This document shows positions 19,412 through 27,799 of a stretch of 64,000 nucleotides of DNA, piece after piece. Source of the DNA: JABDMH01 sp965223165 (GTDB lineage: Bacteria > Bacteroidota > Bacteroidia > Chitinophagales > Saprospiraceae); NCBI GenBank assembly GCA_965223165.1, contig CBDCVQ010000012.1, positions 1-64,000 on the forward strand, given 5' to 3'. A model generated the notes under the pieces. The model made no database searches and had not been told where the DNA came from. It saw only the letters and a program-made list of their open reading frames with translations. A program made the position numbers and the translations under genes. The stretch's first letter is position 1. The number at the start of each line of letters is the position of its first letter.

Positions 19412-20968
19412 TCAATCTTGCAACTGGCGATTGCGCTCCTGGATCACCTCCGCCGTGGTGATGCCTCTGATCTTGCCGTCAATCCAGTCGATGACATTCA
19501 AATAAATAAATGCCCTCTTGCCGTAAGGATCCTGGGCGACCTTCAATAGATTCTGGCGCGCCTCTTCCAGCAGTTTGAGGTCTGGGATCGTATTGCTCCG
19601 CATCTGCTTTCGGATAAAGGAGAGCATCTCCACCTGGACTCGATTGCGGTCCTTCATCTTGTCGATGAAGCGACTGACGGCCTTCTCCAGATACTCCATC
19701 AACGCATAGTTCTTGATCTCAAAGTGGGCCAGCAAGTGCAAAAGCCGAGCATAGCACTGTATGTCCTCGCGCAGGTGCCCCACCTTTAGGTTGATGATCT
19801 TATTGAGATAGTCGATAGCCTCTCCAAACCTTCCTGCCCCGAAGTACATCCAAGCCGTACGGTAGTAGAAGACCAGAATGCGATGTAGATCAAGATTACG
19901 GTCGTACAGCGCAATTTTTGACTCCAGCTCGGGCACCAAATGCTCAATACCTTCTTCGAGTGTGCCCTCGAGAAAATGCTTGTTGAGCATACCTGAATAG
20001 TAGTAGAGGAAGTGAATAATCTTGGAAGTGGTATTCATGTGCTCGCCATACTTCTCCCAAAGGATCTCAAACTTCTCCAGGTGCCGTCGGTGCTCCGCCA
20101 CGTTTCCCATCGCGTAGAGGGAGGTAAGCAAATAGTGGACACCACGCATATAGATGTCCGGATCCTCCTCGATCATCTTTTCATTGCTCAGATACAGTTC
20201 CACCCATTTCAAGGCATGATCTGCACACTTCTCAAAATCAAGCAGGATGTAGTAGTACCATACATAGCTTTGATGCAGGTACACCTTTTCAAAAAAGGTC
20301 AGTGAGGTGTACTTGACATCCGGGAGATTGGACTTAAAGTAATCTCGCACAATGAAAGCATCATTTTCGCTCTTGGCATGTCCCACCTTGATGTAGAGAC
20401 CGTGGATCTTAAGCTTGAGATTAGTCAGTCGGTTGCTATTTCCTATGATCCGGATTCGTTCTTCCGACTCGTCGATCAGATTCTCCACCTTGTTTTTTAT
20501 GCTGCGGCTCCGCGTGATGTGCTTCTCCTCAATCAGCTTTTCAAACTCGAGTATCTCATAGTGCAGGGTGTCTTGATTAGCGTCCTTGGCGATGCCTTTG
20601 ATACGGTTGAGCAGCTTCAGGCTTTGCATATATAGTCCTTTACCGTACAGGATGCGAGCGAAGTCAATTTGTTCCCGGATTTGGATGTCCACGTTCTTCC
20701 GCTTGTGTATCAGTCGAAGGCTGCTCAACAATTGGGAGTAGAGATGTCGCTTGAGGTTGGACAACTTTCCCTTTGAGATCCCTTCCAGTTTTCTCAAAAT
20801 GATTTCTTCCGAGTACTCATCCATTTGATCCAGGGCATCAAAAAGTCGAATGAACTTGGCGTCAGTGGTCTGCTGTGTGCGCTTGGCGTACAGCTTGAAG
20901 TTGCGTTTTTCGGCTTTGTTGAGCCCTTTGACTAGGACAAACAGCTGATCGGTGGTAGAGATAGGCAT
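19412..20968 (-). CDS. Helical-repeat protein of unknown function (paralogue 2)
   Basis: 518 residues, cytoplasmic in appearance. N-terminal LNKAEKRNFKLYAKRTQQ, KLSNLKRHLYSQLL, IREQIDFARILYGKGLYMQSL and EILEFEKLIEEKHITRS align closely with the gene at 13236-14795, and the lengths differ by one residue. The C-terminal half repeats the same Tyr-rich helices (HRILVFYYRTAWMYFGAG here, HRILVFYYKIACMYFGSS in the paralogue). Function unknown. Confidence 0.8.
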   Translation of the reverse strand: MPISTTDQLFVLVKGLNKAEKRNFKLYAKRTQQTTDAKFIRLFDALDQMDEYSEEIILRKLEGISKGKLSNLKRHLYSQLLSSLRLIHKRKNVDIQIREQIDFARILYGKGLYMQSLKLLNRIKGIAKDANQDTLHYEILEFEKLIEEKHITRSRSIKNKVENLIDESEERIRIIGNSNRLTNLKLKIHGLYIKVGHAKSENDAFIVRDYFKSNLPDVKYTSLTFFEKVYLHQSYVWYYYILLDFEKCADHALKWVELYLSNEKMIEEDPDIYMRGVHYLLTSLYAMGNVAEHRRHLEKFEILWEKYGEHMNTTSKIIHFLYYYSGMLNKHFLEGTLEEGIEHLVPELESKIALYDRNLDLHRILVFYYRTAWMYFGAGRFGEAIDYLNKIINLKVGHLREDIQCYARLLHLLAHFEIKNYALMEYLEKAVSRFIDKMKDRNRVQVEMLSFIRKQMRSNTIPDLKLLEEARQNLLKVAQDPYGKRAFIYLNVIDWIDGKIRGITTAEVIQERNRQLQD

Positions 20969-21060
20969 AACAAATTACTCCCTTCTAAAGCATTGACAAT
21001 CAATGGTATTTGATCTCAAGGTGTGGCTTATGAATGTAGCAAAACCGCAGCTAAAACGGG

Positions 21061-21090
21061 TTTGGGACGCTGGGGCGGCCGCTAATTTTA
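21061..21090 (+). promoter_or_regulatory. Candidate promoter of the PII-amt genes
   Basis: TTTG (21061-21064), an 18-nt spacer, and TAATTTTA (21083-21090) fit the Bacteroidota -33/-7 pattern with one mismatch. A start near 21097 would give a leader of about 55 nt. Confidence 0.45.
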
Positions 21091-21152
21091 CCATCAGGTC
21101 AAGATTCAACAAGAATACTAATTCCTTACCAGCAATTTAAAACAGATCGAAG

Positions 21153-21491
21153 ATGAAGAAAATTGAAGCAATCATTAGAACTACCCAGTTTGACATGATC
21201 AAGGATGCTTTGGCTGACATCGGCGTGCGCTTTTTCTCGCTCAAGGAAGTGCGTGGATATGGGCTACAAAGAGGCAGCAAAAGGATCTACCGCGGGGCGG
21301 ACATGGGGGCGGAATTCATACCGCGCCTACAGATGGACATCGTCACGACGGCCGACAAAGTGGACGAGATCATTGGGGTCATTGAGTCAGCTGGAAGAAC
21401 AGGCTCCGTCGGAGATGGGAAGATCTTCGTATTGGACGTCGAGCAGACCGTGCGCATCCGAACGGGCGAGCGAGATGCCGCCGCCGTCTGA
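21153..21491 (+). CDS. glnK: PII nitrogen signalling protein
   Basis: 112 residues, the length of classic PII proteins. PII trimers bind ATP/ADP and 2-oxoglutarate and gate the ammonium channel. Seen: the T-loop with Y46 and R47 (IYRGAD), the B-loop TGSVGDGKIF (T83-K90), and the C-loop RIRTGE with R101/R103. Position 51, the tyrosine uridylylated by GlnD in proteobacteria, is methionine here, so control by uridylylation at Y51 is not possible. R47, which enters the AmtB pore in known complexes, is kept. The gene lies 57 bp before amt, which favours the GlnK role. Confidence 0.95.
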   Translation: MKKIEAIIRTTQFDMIKDALADIGVRFFSLKEVRGYGLQRGSKRIYRGADMGAEFIPRLQMDIVTTADKVDEIIGVIESAGRTGSVGDGKIFVLDVEQTVRIRTGERDAAAV

Positions 21492-21548
21492 CTCAGACAA
21501 AAAGAACACAAGCATTAATCAAACGAACTCAAAAAAAATTAAGAAATC

Positions 21549-22796
21549 ATGAATGAAGCAATGTTTACTGCCAACAACTTGTGGATTCTAATCGCTGCCG
21601 TCCTGGTATTTGTGATGCACCTAGGATTTGCCACGCTGGAGGCTGGCTTCGTGCAGAAGAAGAATACAGTCAACATACTCTTTAAGAACAGCATGATCAT
21701 CGCCATTGGGCTGATCACTTACTACCTGGTCGGATTCAATCTGATGTACCCCGACGAGCCGATCACCAGCTTCTTCGGTTTTGACGGGTTTGGACTCGCT
21801 ATGCCAGAGGGCGCCGCCGGAGGCATCGATTGGGCCGATGGAAGCTACACGTATTGGACCGATTTTATCTTTCAGGCCATGTTTGCTGCCACCGGGGCCA
21901 CGATTGTCAGTGGCGCCGTGGCAGAGCGGATGAAGCTCAATGCCTTCCTTCTCTTCACCCTTGTCTTCGTGGCTCTCTGCTATCCGATCACCGGTATGTG
22001 GAAGTGGGGAGCCGGCTGGCTCGATGCCAGAGGTTTCTATGATTTTGCCGGATCGACGCTGGTTCACTCCGTGGGTGGCTGGGCAGCGCTGGCATGCATC
22101 ATTGTGCTAGGTGCTAGAAAAGGCAAGTACACGAGTAAAGGAATTCAGGCCATCCCAGGGCACAGTATGCCACTGGCCACGCTAGGTGTATTTATGCTCT
22201 GGTTTGGTTGGTTTGGCTTCAACGGTGGCTCCGTCTTGAGTGCTGACCCAGTGACGGTGTCATTGGTCTTTGTCACCACCTGCCTGGCAGCCGCGGGGGG
22301 AGCTGTGGGAGCCTTCTTCACCTCCTATGCCATGTTTAAGTCCCATGATCTATCGATGGTGCTCAATGGCATCTTGGGTGGATTGGTCGGTATCACCGCT
22401 GGGGCAGATCTCATGTCTCCTGCGGCGGCCATCATTATCGGCCTGATCGCCGGCATTATCATACCGCTGTCGGTCGTATTCTTTGACCGTACACTGAAGC
22501 TCGATGATCCGGTGGGAGCTACCTCCGTGCATCTGGTCTGTGGTATCTGGGGTACCTTGGCCGTGGGCATCTTTGGCACCATGGCCGGTTGGGCTCAGTT
22601 CTTAGAGCAATTGATTGGCGTGGCAGCAATCGGGACATTCACCTTTGTCTTTGCTTTTGCCCTGATCAGTTTTCTCAAAGTGACCGTGGGTATTCGTGTC
22701 GAGGAGGCGGAAGAAGTCGAAGGATTGGACCTCGCCGAGCACGATATGTCGGCTTACTCGGAGAGCATCAAGAAATTATCCTACGCTGTCGACTAA
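21549..22796 (+). CDS. amt: Ammonium transporter
   Basis: 415 residues with about 11 transmembrane helices, Amt/Rh family. It imports ammonium across the inner membrane. Seen: the twin pore histidines in STLVHSVGGWAAL and TSVHLVCGIWGTLAVG, and the family stretch FGWFGFNGGS. There is no long signal peptide. It sits directly downstream of its regulator PII and upstream of a porin and GSII, forming a nitrogen-acquisition block. Confidence 0.96.
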   Translation: MNEAMFTANNLWILIAAVLVFVMHLGFATLEAGFVQKKNTVNILFKNSMIIAIGLITYYLVGFNLMYPDEPITSFFGFDGFGLAMPEGAAGGIDWADGSYTYWTDFIFQAMFAATGATIVSGAVAERMKLNAFLLFTLVFVALCYPITGMWKWGAGWLDARGFYDFAGSTLVHSVGGWAALACIIVLGARKGKYTSKGIQAIPGHSMPLATLGVFMLWFGWFGFNGGSVLSADPVTVSLVFVTTCLAAAGGAVGAFFTSYAMFKSHDLSMVLNGILGGLVGITAGADLMSPAAAIIIGLIAGIIIPLSVVFFDRTLKLDDPVGATSVHLVCGIWGTLAVGIFGTMAGWAQFLEQLIGVAAIGTFTFVFAFALISFLKVTVGIRVEEAEEVEGLDLAEHDMSAYSESIKKLSYAVD

Positions 22797-22992
22797 GAGA
22801 TCTTTGCATTAGCTATGGTGAATAGTTCTAATAGGATCTGGTTGGCAGACGAGGCGCAAAACACAGACATAGCCGTAGCTATGACGAGGCTTTGCAACGA
22901 AGTATGCGGACCAAAGACATTAGAATTAGCTACAAGATTTAACGCGAAACTCTACTAGCGCAACTAACGTAGCACCCTTTCAGCAAAAACGC

Positions 22993-23019
22993 GAGATGGG
23001 ACTGTGGGGGTCCCATCTC
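22993..23019 (+). other. Hairpin between amt and porin genes
   Basis: GAGATGGGAC / GTCCCATCTC, a perfect 10-bp stem with a 7-nt G-rich loop, 45 nt before the porin ATG. There is no T run behind it, so it could be a processing or stability element, or a weak attenuator. Confidence 0.6.
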
Positions 23020-23063
23020 ACTTACTCAAAAAAAATTACTAACGACTTCTAAATCAAGAAATC

Positions 23064-24179
23064 ATGATTAAAATACTACTCTTAAACAAAATAGCTCTGT
23101 GCCTTTGTTTTGCTCTGCTATGTACCGTAATGGTGGCTCAGGATGAGATGGCTGATGCCAGCACAGAAGACTCAGAAGAGTCACAGCTTTCGATATCTGG
23201 CTCGGTAGATGTCTATTACAAGTATGACTTCGCCGGATCAAGGGCAAGTGGTGCCAATATCAGCGGTGGGGAGAATTACACGTTCTTCGCCCCCGATCAC
23301 AACTCGTTCTCCATTGGTATGGCCAATGTCATCCTGGAAAAATCCATCGGCAAAAGCTCTTTTGTCGCTGATCTGTCCTTTGGACAGCGAGGTGCCAGTT
23401 CATCCATACTGACCCAGAATGCCGATGATGGTTCTTTTCACATTCAAAACCTGTATTTCACTCAGCAGTTATCTGAGAACGTGTCGGTCAGCGCGGGCTT
23501 CATGGGAACATTCGTAGGTTACGAAGTGATCTCCCCTACCGCTAATTTCAACTACTCCACCTCGCACCTCTTCTCTTGGGGGCCATTCCAAAACGCGGGG
23601 GTTAAGTTTGACTTTGCCCTTTCTGACAAGGTGGGGTTCATGGTGGGCCTCTTCAACGATTGGAATGCCTATACGGACTTCACCTCCAGCAAGGACATCG
23701 GCATGCAGTTGTCTTACAGCCCTACAGACGGGACGGACTTGTACCTGAACTTCATCACGGGTGAGCAGAGTGGTACCGAGATCGATCTGACAGCAGGCTT
23801 TCAATTTGCCGACAATTTCTATCTGGGTCTGAACGCTGCCACCTATAGTGCTGGTGATGGATCCTTGTTTGGCGGAGGAGATTCGGGTTTCTCGGGCATT
23901 GCCTTGTATCCGCAGTTGACGGTCAGTGACAATCTGGCGCTGGGCCTACGTGGGGAGCTATTCTCTGAGAAGGAGATCAACGACATCTTTGCCGGAGACT
24001 ACTCCGACAAGGCCTCCGTCTTCTCGTTGACTTTTTCGGCCAGTATCAAGAGTGGACCGCTCACTTTCATTCCAGAACTCCGATTTGACACTGGTTCAGA
24101 AGACATCTACATTGACTCAGATGGTGCTGCTATCGGCTCGGCCTCACAGTTTCTGATCGCAGCTGTCTATGGCTTTTAA
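23064..24179 (+). CDS. Outer-membrane beta-barrel porin
   Basis: 371 residues. The signal peptide (about 1-25, cleavage near MVAQ) is followed by an acidic linker (DEMADASTEDSEES) and alternating amphipathic strands typical of OmpL-like barrel porins (putative beta-barrel porin-2 type). It ends in AAVYGF, with the terminal phenylalanine expected for BAM recognition. The position between amt and glnA suggests a channel for ammonium or small nitrogenous solutes; that is inference from context. Confidence 0.85.
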   Translation: MIKILLLNKIALCLCFALLCTVMVAQDEMADASTEDSEESQLSISGSVDVYYKYDFAGSRASGANISGGENYTFFAPDHNSFSIGMANVILEKSIGKSSFVADLSFGQRGASSSILTQNADDGSFHIQNLYFTQQLSENVSVSAGFMGTFVGYEVISPTANFNYSTSHLFSWGPFQNAGVKFDFALSDKVGFMVGLFNDWNAYTDFTSSKDIGMQLSYSPTDGTDLYLNFITGEQSGTEIDLTAGFQFADNFYLGLNAATYSAGDGSLFGGGDSGFSGIALYPQLTVSDNLALGLRGELFSEKEINDIFAGDYSDKASVFSLTFSASIKSGPLTFIPELRFDTGSEDIYIDSDGAAIGSASQFLIAAVYGF

Positions 24180-24310
24180 GAGATCGGCTTCTAGAAATCA
24201 CAAATAGGATATATTTAAACAACTAATAAGCAATCTGTTACAGTTGGTAAGCCGTCCTTAGAAATGGCAAAATTTCTTGTAATTCCATCGGGAAAAAGAC
24301 GGGACGAAAG

Positions 24311-24318
24311 TAATTTTG
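24311..24318 (+). promoter_or_regulatory. -7 promoter box before glnA
   Basis: TAATTTTG fits TAnnTTTG exactly, 37 nt before the glnA ATG. No good -33 box was found. It suggests glnA can be transcribed separately from the porin gene. Confidence 0.4.
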
Positions 24319-24355
24319 CTCCTTGATTGCAAAAACCTGAATTAAATCTGATCTA

Positions 24356-25378
24356 ATGGCAAAGAGTAAGCTCGAATACATTTGGCTGGACGGGAACCAG
24401 CCCACGCAAAAGTTGCGTAGCAAGACCAAAATCGTGGAAGACTTCAGTGGTAAGGTGGAGGATGCACCTATGTGGTCTTTCGACGGTAGCTCCACCCAGC
24501 AGGCAGTAGGAAGTTCTTCGGACTGTCTCTTGAAGCCGGTGGCTATCTTTCCCGATCCCGCACGTAAGAATGGCTTCTTGGTCATGACTGAGGTGCTGAA
24601 TGCGGATGGATCACCCCATGAGACGAACGCCAGAGCGACCATCGATGACGATGACAACGACTTCTGGTTTGGATTTGAGCAAGAGTATTTTCTCTGGGAT
24701 CTGGACACCAATCTACCCCTAGGATTTCCCGTAGCCGGATACCCTGCTCCCCAGGGACCGTACTACTGCTCCGTCGGTGCAGGTAATACCTATGGAAGAG
24801 AGATCATTGAGGAGCACCTGGATCTATGTCTGGAGGCTGGCTTAAATGTCGAGGGCATCAATGCTGAGGTAGCTGCCGGACAATGGGAATTTCAGACTTT
24901 TGCCAAGGGCGGTAAGAACGCCGGCGACATCACCTGGGTGGCCAGATATCTGCTCGAACGAACCGCGGAGAAATATGGTGTCGGAATCAACTGGGAGCCC
25001 AAGCCGGTCAAAGGCGACTGGAACGGCTCCGGTATGCACTGCAACTTCTCCAACTCAACGCTGCGTACGGCAGGATCCAAGGGTGTGTATGACACGATCT
25101 GCCAAGGATTTCAGCCTTTCATCGCCGAGCACATTGCCGTCTACGGAGCCGACAATGATCAGCGACTGACCGGAGCGCATGAGACACAATCCATCGACAA
25201 ATTCAGCTATGGTGTATCCGACCGCGGAGCTTCCATCAGGATCCCGATCGCTACCGTGGAAAACGGCTGGAATGGATGGTTGGAAGATCGTCGACCGGCA
25301 TCCAACGCGGATCCGTACAAGGTGTCCGCACGAATCATACAAACGGTAAAAGCCACCGTGCTGGAGGCCGTATCATAA
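24356..25378 (+). CDS. glnA: Glutamine synthetase type II
   Basis: 340 residues, the short GSII form otherwise typical of eukaryotes and some bacteria, not the ~470-residue GSI. It makes glutamine from glutamate, ammonia and ATP. Seen: beta-grasp motif FDGSSTQQAVGSSSDCLLKP, metal ligands in GFEQEYFL and NAEVAAGQWEFQ, NGSGMHCNFSN, DRGASIRIP with catalytic arginines, and LEDRRPASNADPY. It has no Tyr-397-type adenylylation loop, as expected for GSII. It is the last gene of the nitrogen block and ends at a strong terminator. Confidence 0.95.
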   Translation: MAKSKLEYIWLDGNQPTQKLRSKTKIVEDFSGKVEDAPMWSFDGSSTQQAVGSSSDCLLKPVAIFPDPARKNGFLVMTEVLNADGSPHETNARATIDDDDNDFWFGFEQEYFLWDLDTNLPLGFPVAGYPAPQGPYYCSVGAGNTYGREIIEEHLDLCLEAGLNVEGINAEVAAGQWEFQTFAKGGKNAGDITWVARYLLERTAEKYGVGINWEPKPVKGDWNGSGMHCNFSNSTLRTAGSKGVYDTICQGFQPFIAEHIAVYGADNDQRLTGAHETQSIDKFSYGVSDRGASIRIPIATVENGWNGWLEDRRPASNADPYKVSARIIQTVKATVLEAVS

Positions 25379-25405
25379 GCTATCTGTAGGAATAAATTAG
25401 GAGAA

Positions 25406-25441
25406 TCGTCACCAGCGTTTGTCTGGTGGCGATTTTCTTTT
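25406..25441 (+). terminator. Rho-independent terminator after glnA
   Basis: TCGTCACCAG / CTGGTGGCGA, a 10-bp stem (one G-T pair) with a 7-nt loop and then TTTTCTTTTT. It starts 28 bp after the glnA stop. Confidence 0.85.
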
Positions 25442-25455
25442 TGGGGTAGTTTGGA

Positions 25456-25463
25456 TACTTTTG
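25456..25463 (+). promoter_or_regulatory. -7 promoter box at the start of the HHH gene
   Basis: TACTTTTG fits TAnnTTTG exactly, only 4 nt before the ATG at 25468, so the transcript would be leaderless. Confidence 0.4.
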
Positions 25464-25467
25464 GTCC

Positions 25468-27549
25468 ATGCGCACCCCTGCCTGCCTTCTGCTCTGTTGG
25501 CTCATCCCCACCTTGCTCTTATTTGCCCAACTGGACGACACCCCTGTCCTTCCCCACGCCCTCCAGAATCAGATTGAGGCCTTTCTGGAAAATCAGGAAG
25601 AAGACACAGAATTTGACTTCAATACACTTGGAGAACTCCTGCAACAGCGCCTGGCTGACCCCCTGGACCTCAACACAGTCCATCGAGAAGACCTAGAAGA
25701 GTTGGGACTGCTCAGCGACGTGCAAATCGCCGATTTCTATTATTACCGGTCCCGGCTGGGACCATTCATATCCCTCCATGAGCTGCAAGCCATAGGTTCG
25801 TTTGACCTCCCTACGATCGAAGTGCTCAGACCCTTTGTCACCCTGCAGTCAAGGGGCAGCTTGATGGGGCAGACGCGTGCAGGAGTAAGAGATGGAGAGA
25901 ATGAGATCTACACCCGCTGGACCCGTGTCATCCAAGAGCAGCGAGGCTATCAGCCGCCGTCAGAGGACAGGCCGCCTCGCTACGCAGGAGATCCTAATCA
26001 ACTCTACGTGCGGTTTCGCCACCGGCGCGGCACCAAATTGAGCTATGGACTGACCCTGGAAAAGGATCCCGGGGAAAGACTCTTCACGGCCTCCACCCCA
26101 CCCGGATTTGACTTCACCAGCCTACACGCCTACTTTCGAGATCTCTCCCCCACAGTCAAATACCTAGCCCTGGGCGACTATGCCATCAGTCTAGGGCAGG
26201 GATTAGTCATGCATTCCGGTTTTGGCAGAGGTAAGAGTGCCTTCGTCACGCAAATAAAAAGAGGTGGACGCACGATCCGGCCGTACACCTCCGTGAGCGA
26301 ATCCACCTATCTGCGCGGCGTCGCCACCACCTTGCAATGGCAACCCTGGCAACTGACCCTTTTTGCGTCGCAGGCACAACGAGATGCCAATGTGTCCGTC
26401 GACAGCCTGGGCCCATCGGAGACCAACCAACATTTCACGTCACTTCCGCTTTCCGGATTGCACCGTACCGCAGCCGAGCGCGAGGACAAAGGTGCCGTGC
26501 GTCAGCGCGTGGCCGGGGGCCAAATAGCTTTTCGCCGCAGAGGTCTGGATGTAGGCCTCAACCTCCTATACAATCATTTCGACCAGCCCTTCCAGCGCGC
26601 ACCCCTACCCTATAATCGATTTCACTTTGCCGGCCGGGAGCTGCTCAATCTCAGCCTGAATTATACCTATCTCTACAAGAACTTTCACTTTTTCGGAGAA
26701 ACGGCTGCCTCGGACAATGGCGCCTTCGCCACGGTCCATGGACTCTTGTTGAGCCTGAGTCGTTATGTAGACCTGGCACTGCACTATCGCAATATCTCCC
26801 AGGCATATCACGCAATCCAGGCCAATCCCTTCTTGGAGTCCTCACAGGCGATCAACGAGCGGGGCTTCTACCTCGGACTAAAGGTCAAGCTGAACCCCAC
26901 CTACTGGTTCAGTATCTATGCCGACCGTTGGAGGCACCCCTGGCTACGGTTCTCCGTGGATGCTCCCTCGCTCGGTCAGGAATACTTCATCCGCATTACC
27001 CACTACCAGAAAAGAAAACTGCTCGCCTATCTACAATATCGCCATGAGCGAAAGGGGATCAATCGCAGGGAAGAGGGAGACAAGCACAATCGCATCCGTC
27101 ATCGCGAGAAGAACCATCTACGGATGCATATCAATCATCAAATCTCCCCACAATTGGAGTTGCGCCATCGCTTGGAATGGAGTTGGGTGATGGAAGGCCA
27201 CGGACCATCGGATCTGGGCTTTATGATCTATCAAGATGTCATCTTCAAGTCTCTATCCTCTCCCCTTTCCTTTACGGCGAGAGTGGCCTATTTCGACACC
27301 GATTCTTATGATGCCCGGATCTATGCCTATGAGAATGACATCCTTTCCAGCTTCTCTATTCCTGCTTATTTCAGGCAAGGCATGCGCTACTACCTCAATA
27401 TCCGCTATCGGCTGAACAAACGCACCACCCTCGAAGGCCGCTGGGAAGAAACACGCCTGCGTCATGAAGATCAGATCGGCAGTGGCAATGACCAGATACA
27501 GGGTAACATCCGATCGAAATGCAAATTGCAGTTGCGCTATGCCTTCTAG
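25468..27549 (+). CDS. Helix-hairpin-helix / outer-membrane beta-barrel protein
   Basis: 693 residues. A signal peptide (about 1-22) is followed by a helical segment. Then comes a ComEA-like helix-hairpin-helix region: DPLDLNTVHREDLEELGLLS at about residues 70-89 and FISLHELQAIGSFD at about 109-122. The remaining ~550 residues are alternating strands ending QLRYAF, consistent with an outer-membrane barrel. This fusion is a recurrent, uncharacterised family in Bacteroidota. The HHH part suggests DNA contact (uptake?) but also occurs as a protein-binding module. Stand-alone gene. Confidence 0.85.
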   Translation: MRTPACLLLCWLIPTLLLFAQLDDTPVLPHALQNQIEAFLENQEEDTEFDFNTLGELLQQRLADPLDLNTVHREDLEELGLLSDVQIADFYYYRSRLGPFISLHELQAIGSFDLPTIEVLRPFVTLQSRGSLMGQTRAGVRDGENEIYTRWTRVIQEQRGYQPPSEDRPPRYAGDPNQLYVRFRHRRGTKLSYGLTLEKDPGERLFTASTPPGFDFTSLHAYFRDLSPTVKYLALGDYAISLGQGLVMHSGFGRGKSAFVTQIKRGGRTIRPYTSVSESTYLRGVATTLQWQPWQLTLFASQAQRDANVSVDSLGPSETNQHFTSLPLSGLHRTAAEREDKGAVRQRVAGGQIAFRRRGLDVGLNLLYNHFDQPFQRAPLPYNRFHFAGRELLNLSLNYTYLYKNFHFFGETAASDNGAFATVHGLLLSLSRYVDLALHYRNISQAYHAIQANPFLESSQAINERGFYLGLKVKLNPTYWFSIYADRWRHPWLRFSVDAPSLGQEYFIRITHYQKRKLLAYLQYRHERKGINRREEGDKHNRIRHREKNHLRMHINHQISPQLELRHRLEWSWVMEGHGPSDLGFMIYQDVIFKSLSSPLSFTARVAYFDTDSYDARIYAYENDILSSFSIPAYFRQGMRYYLNIRYRLNKRTTLEGRWEETRLRHEDQIGSGNDQIQGNIRSKCKLQLRYAF

Positions 27550-27584
27550 AAACCAGCCGCCAAGCCTCCCCGCCTACCGTTGAC

Positions 27585-27797
27585 CTACTTAGCGTGCTTT
27601 AGATAAAGGTAGGCCTCCAGGGCATGCTCGCTCTCGGAATAGAAGAGTGCTCCGGGGTCAATATCCAACGCACGGGTAGTATCCAACAGTCGCTGAGGGT
27701 AAAGGCGCGGATGGAGATAGGACCACGCTACGAGCACAAGCCCGAGCAGGATGAGGGACCCGATCAATCTCCCGTACCGACCCGCTTGTCTTTTCAT
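27585..27797 (-). CDS. Small single-pass membrane protein
   Basis: 70 residues: basic N-terminus MKRQAGRYGR, one transmembrane helix (about 11-28), then a short soluble tail with a Tyr-rich helix. It begins 2 nt after the transporter stop on the same strand, so it is almost certainly cotranscribed with it. Function unknown; an accessory subunit is plausible. Confidence 0.65.
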   Translation of the reverse strand: MKRQAGRYGRLIGSLILLGLVLVAWSYLHPRLYPQRLLDTTRALDIDPGALFYSESEHALEAYLYLKHAK

Positions 27798-27799
27798 CC

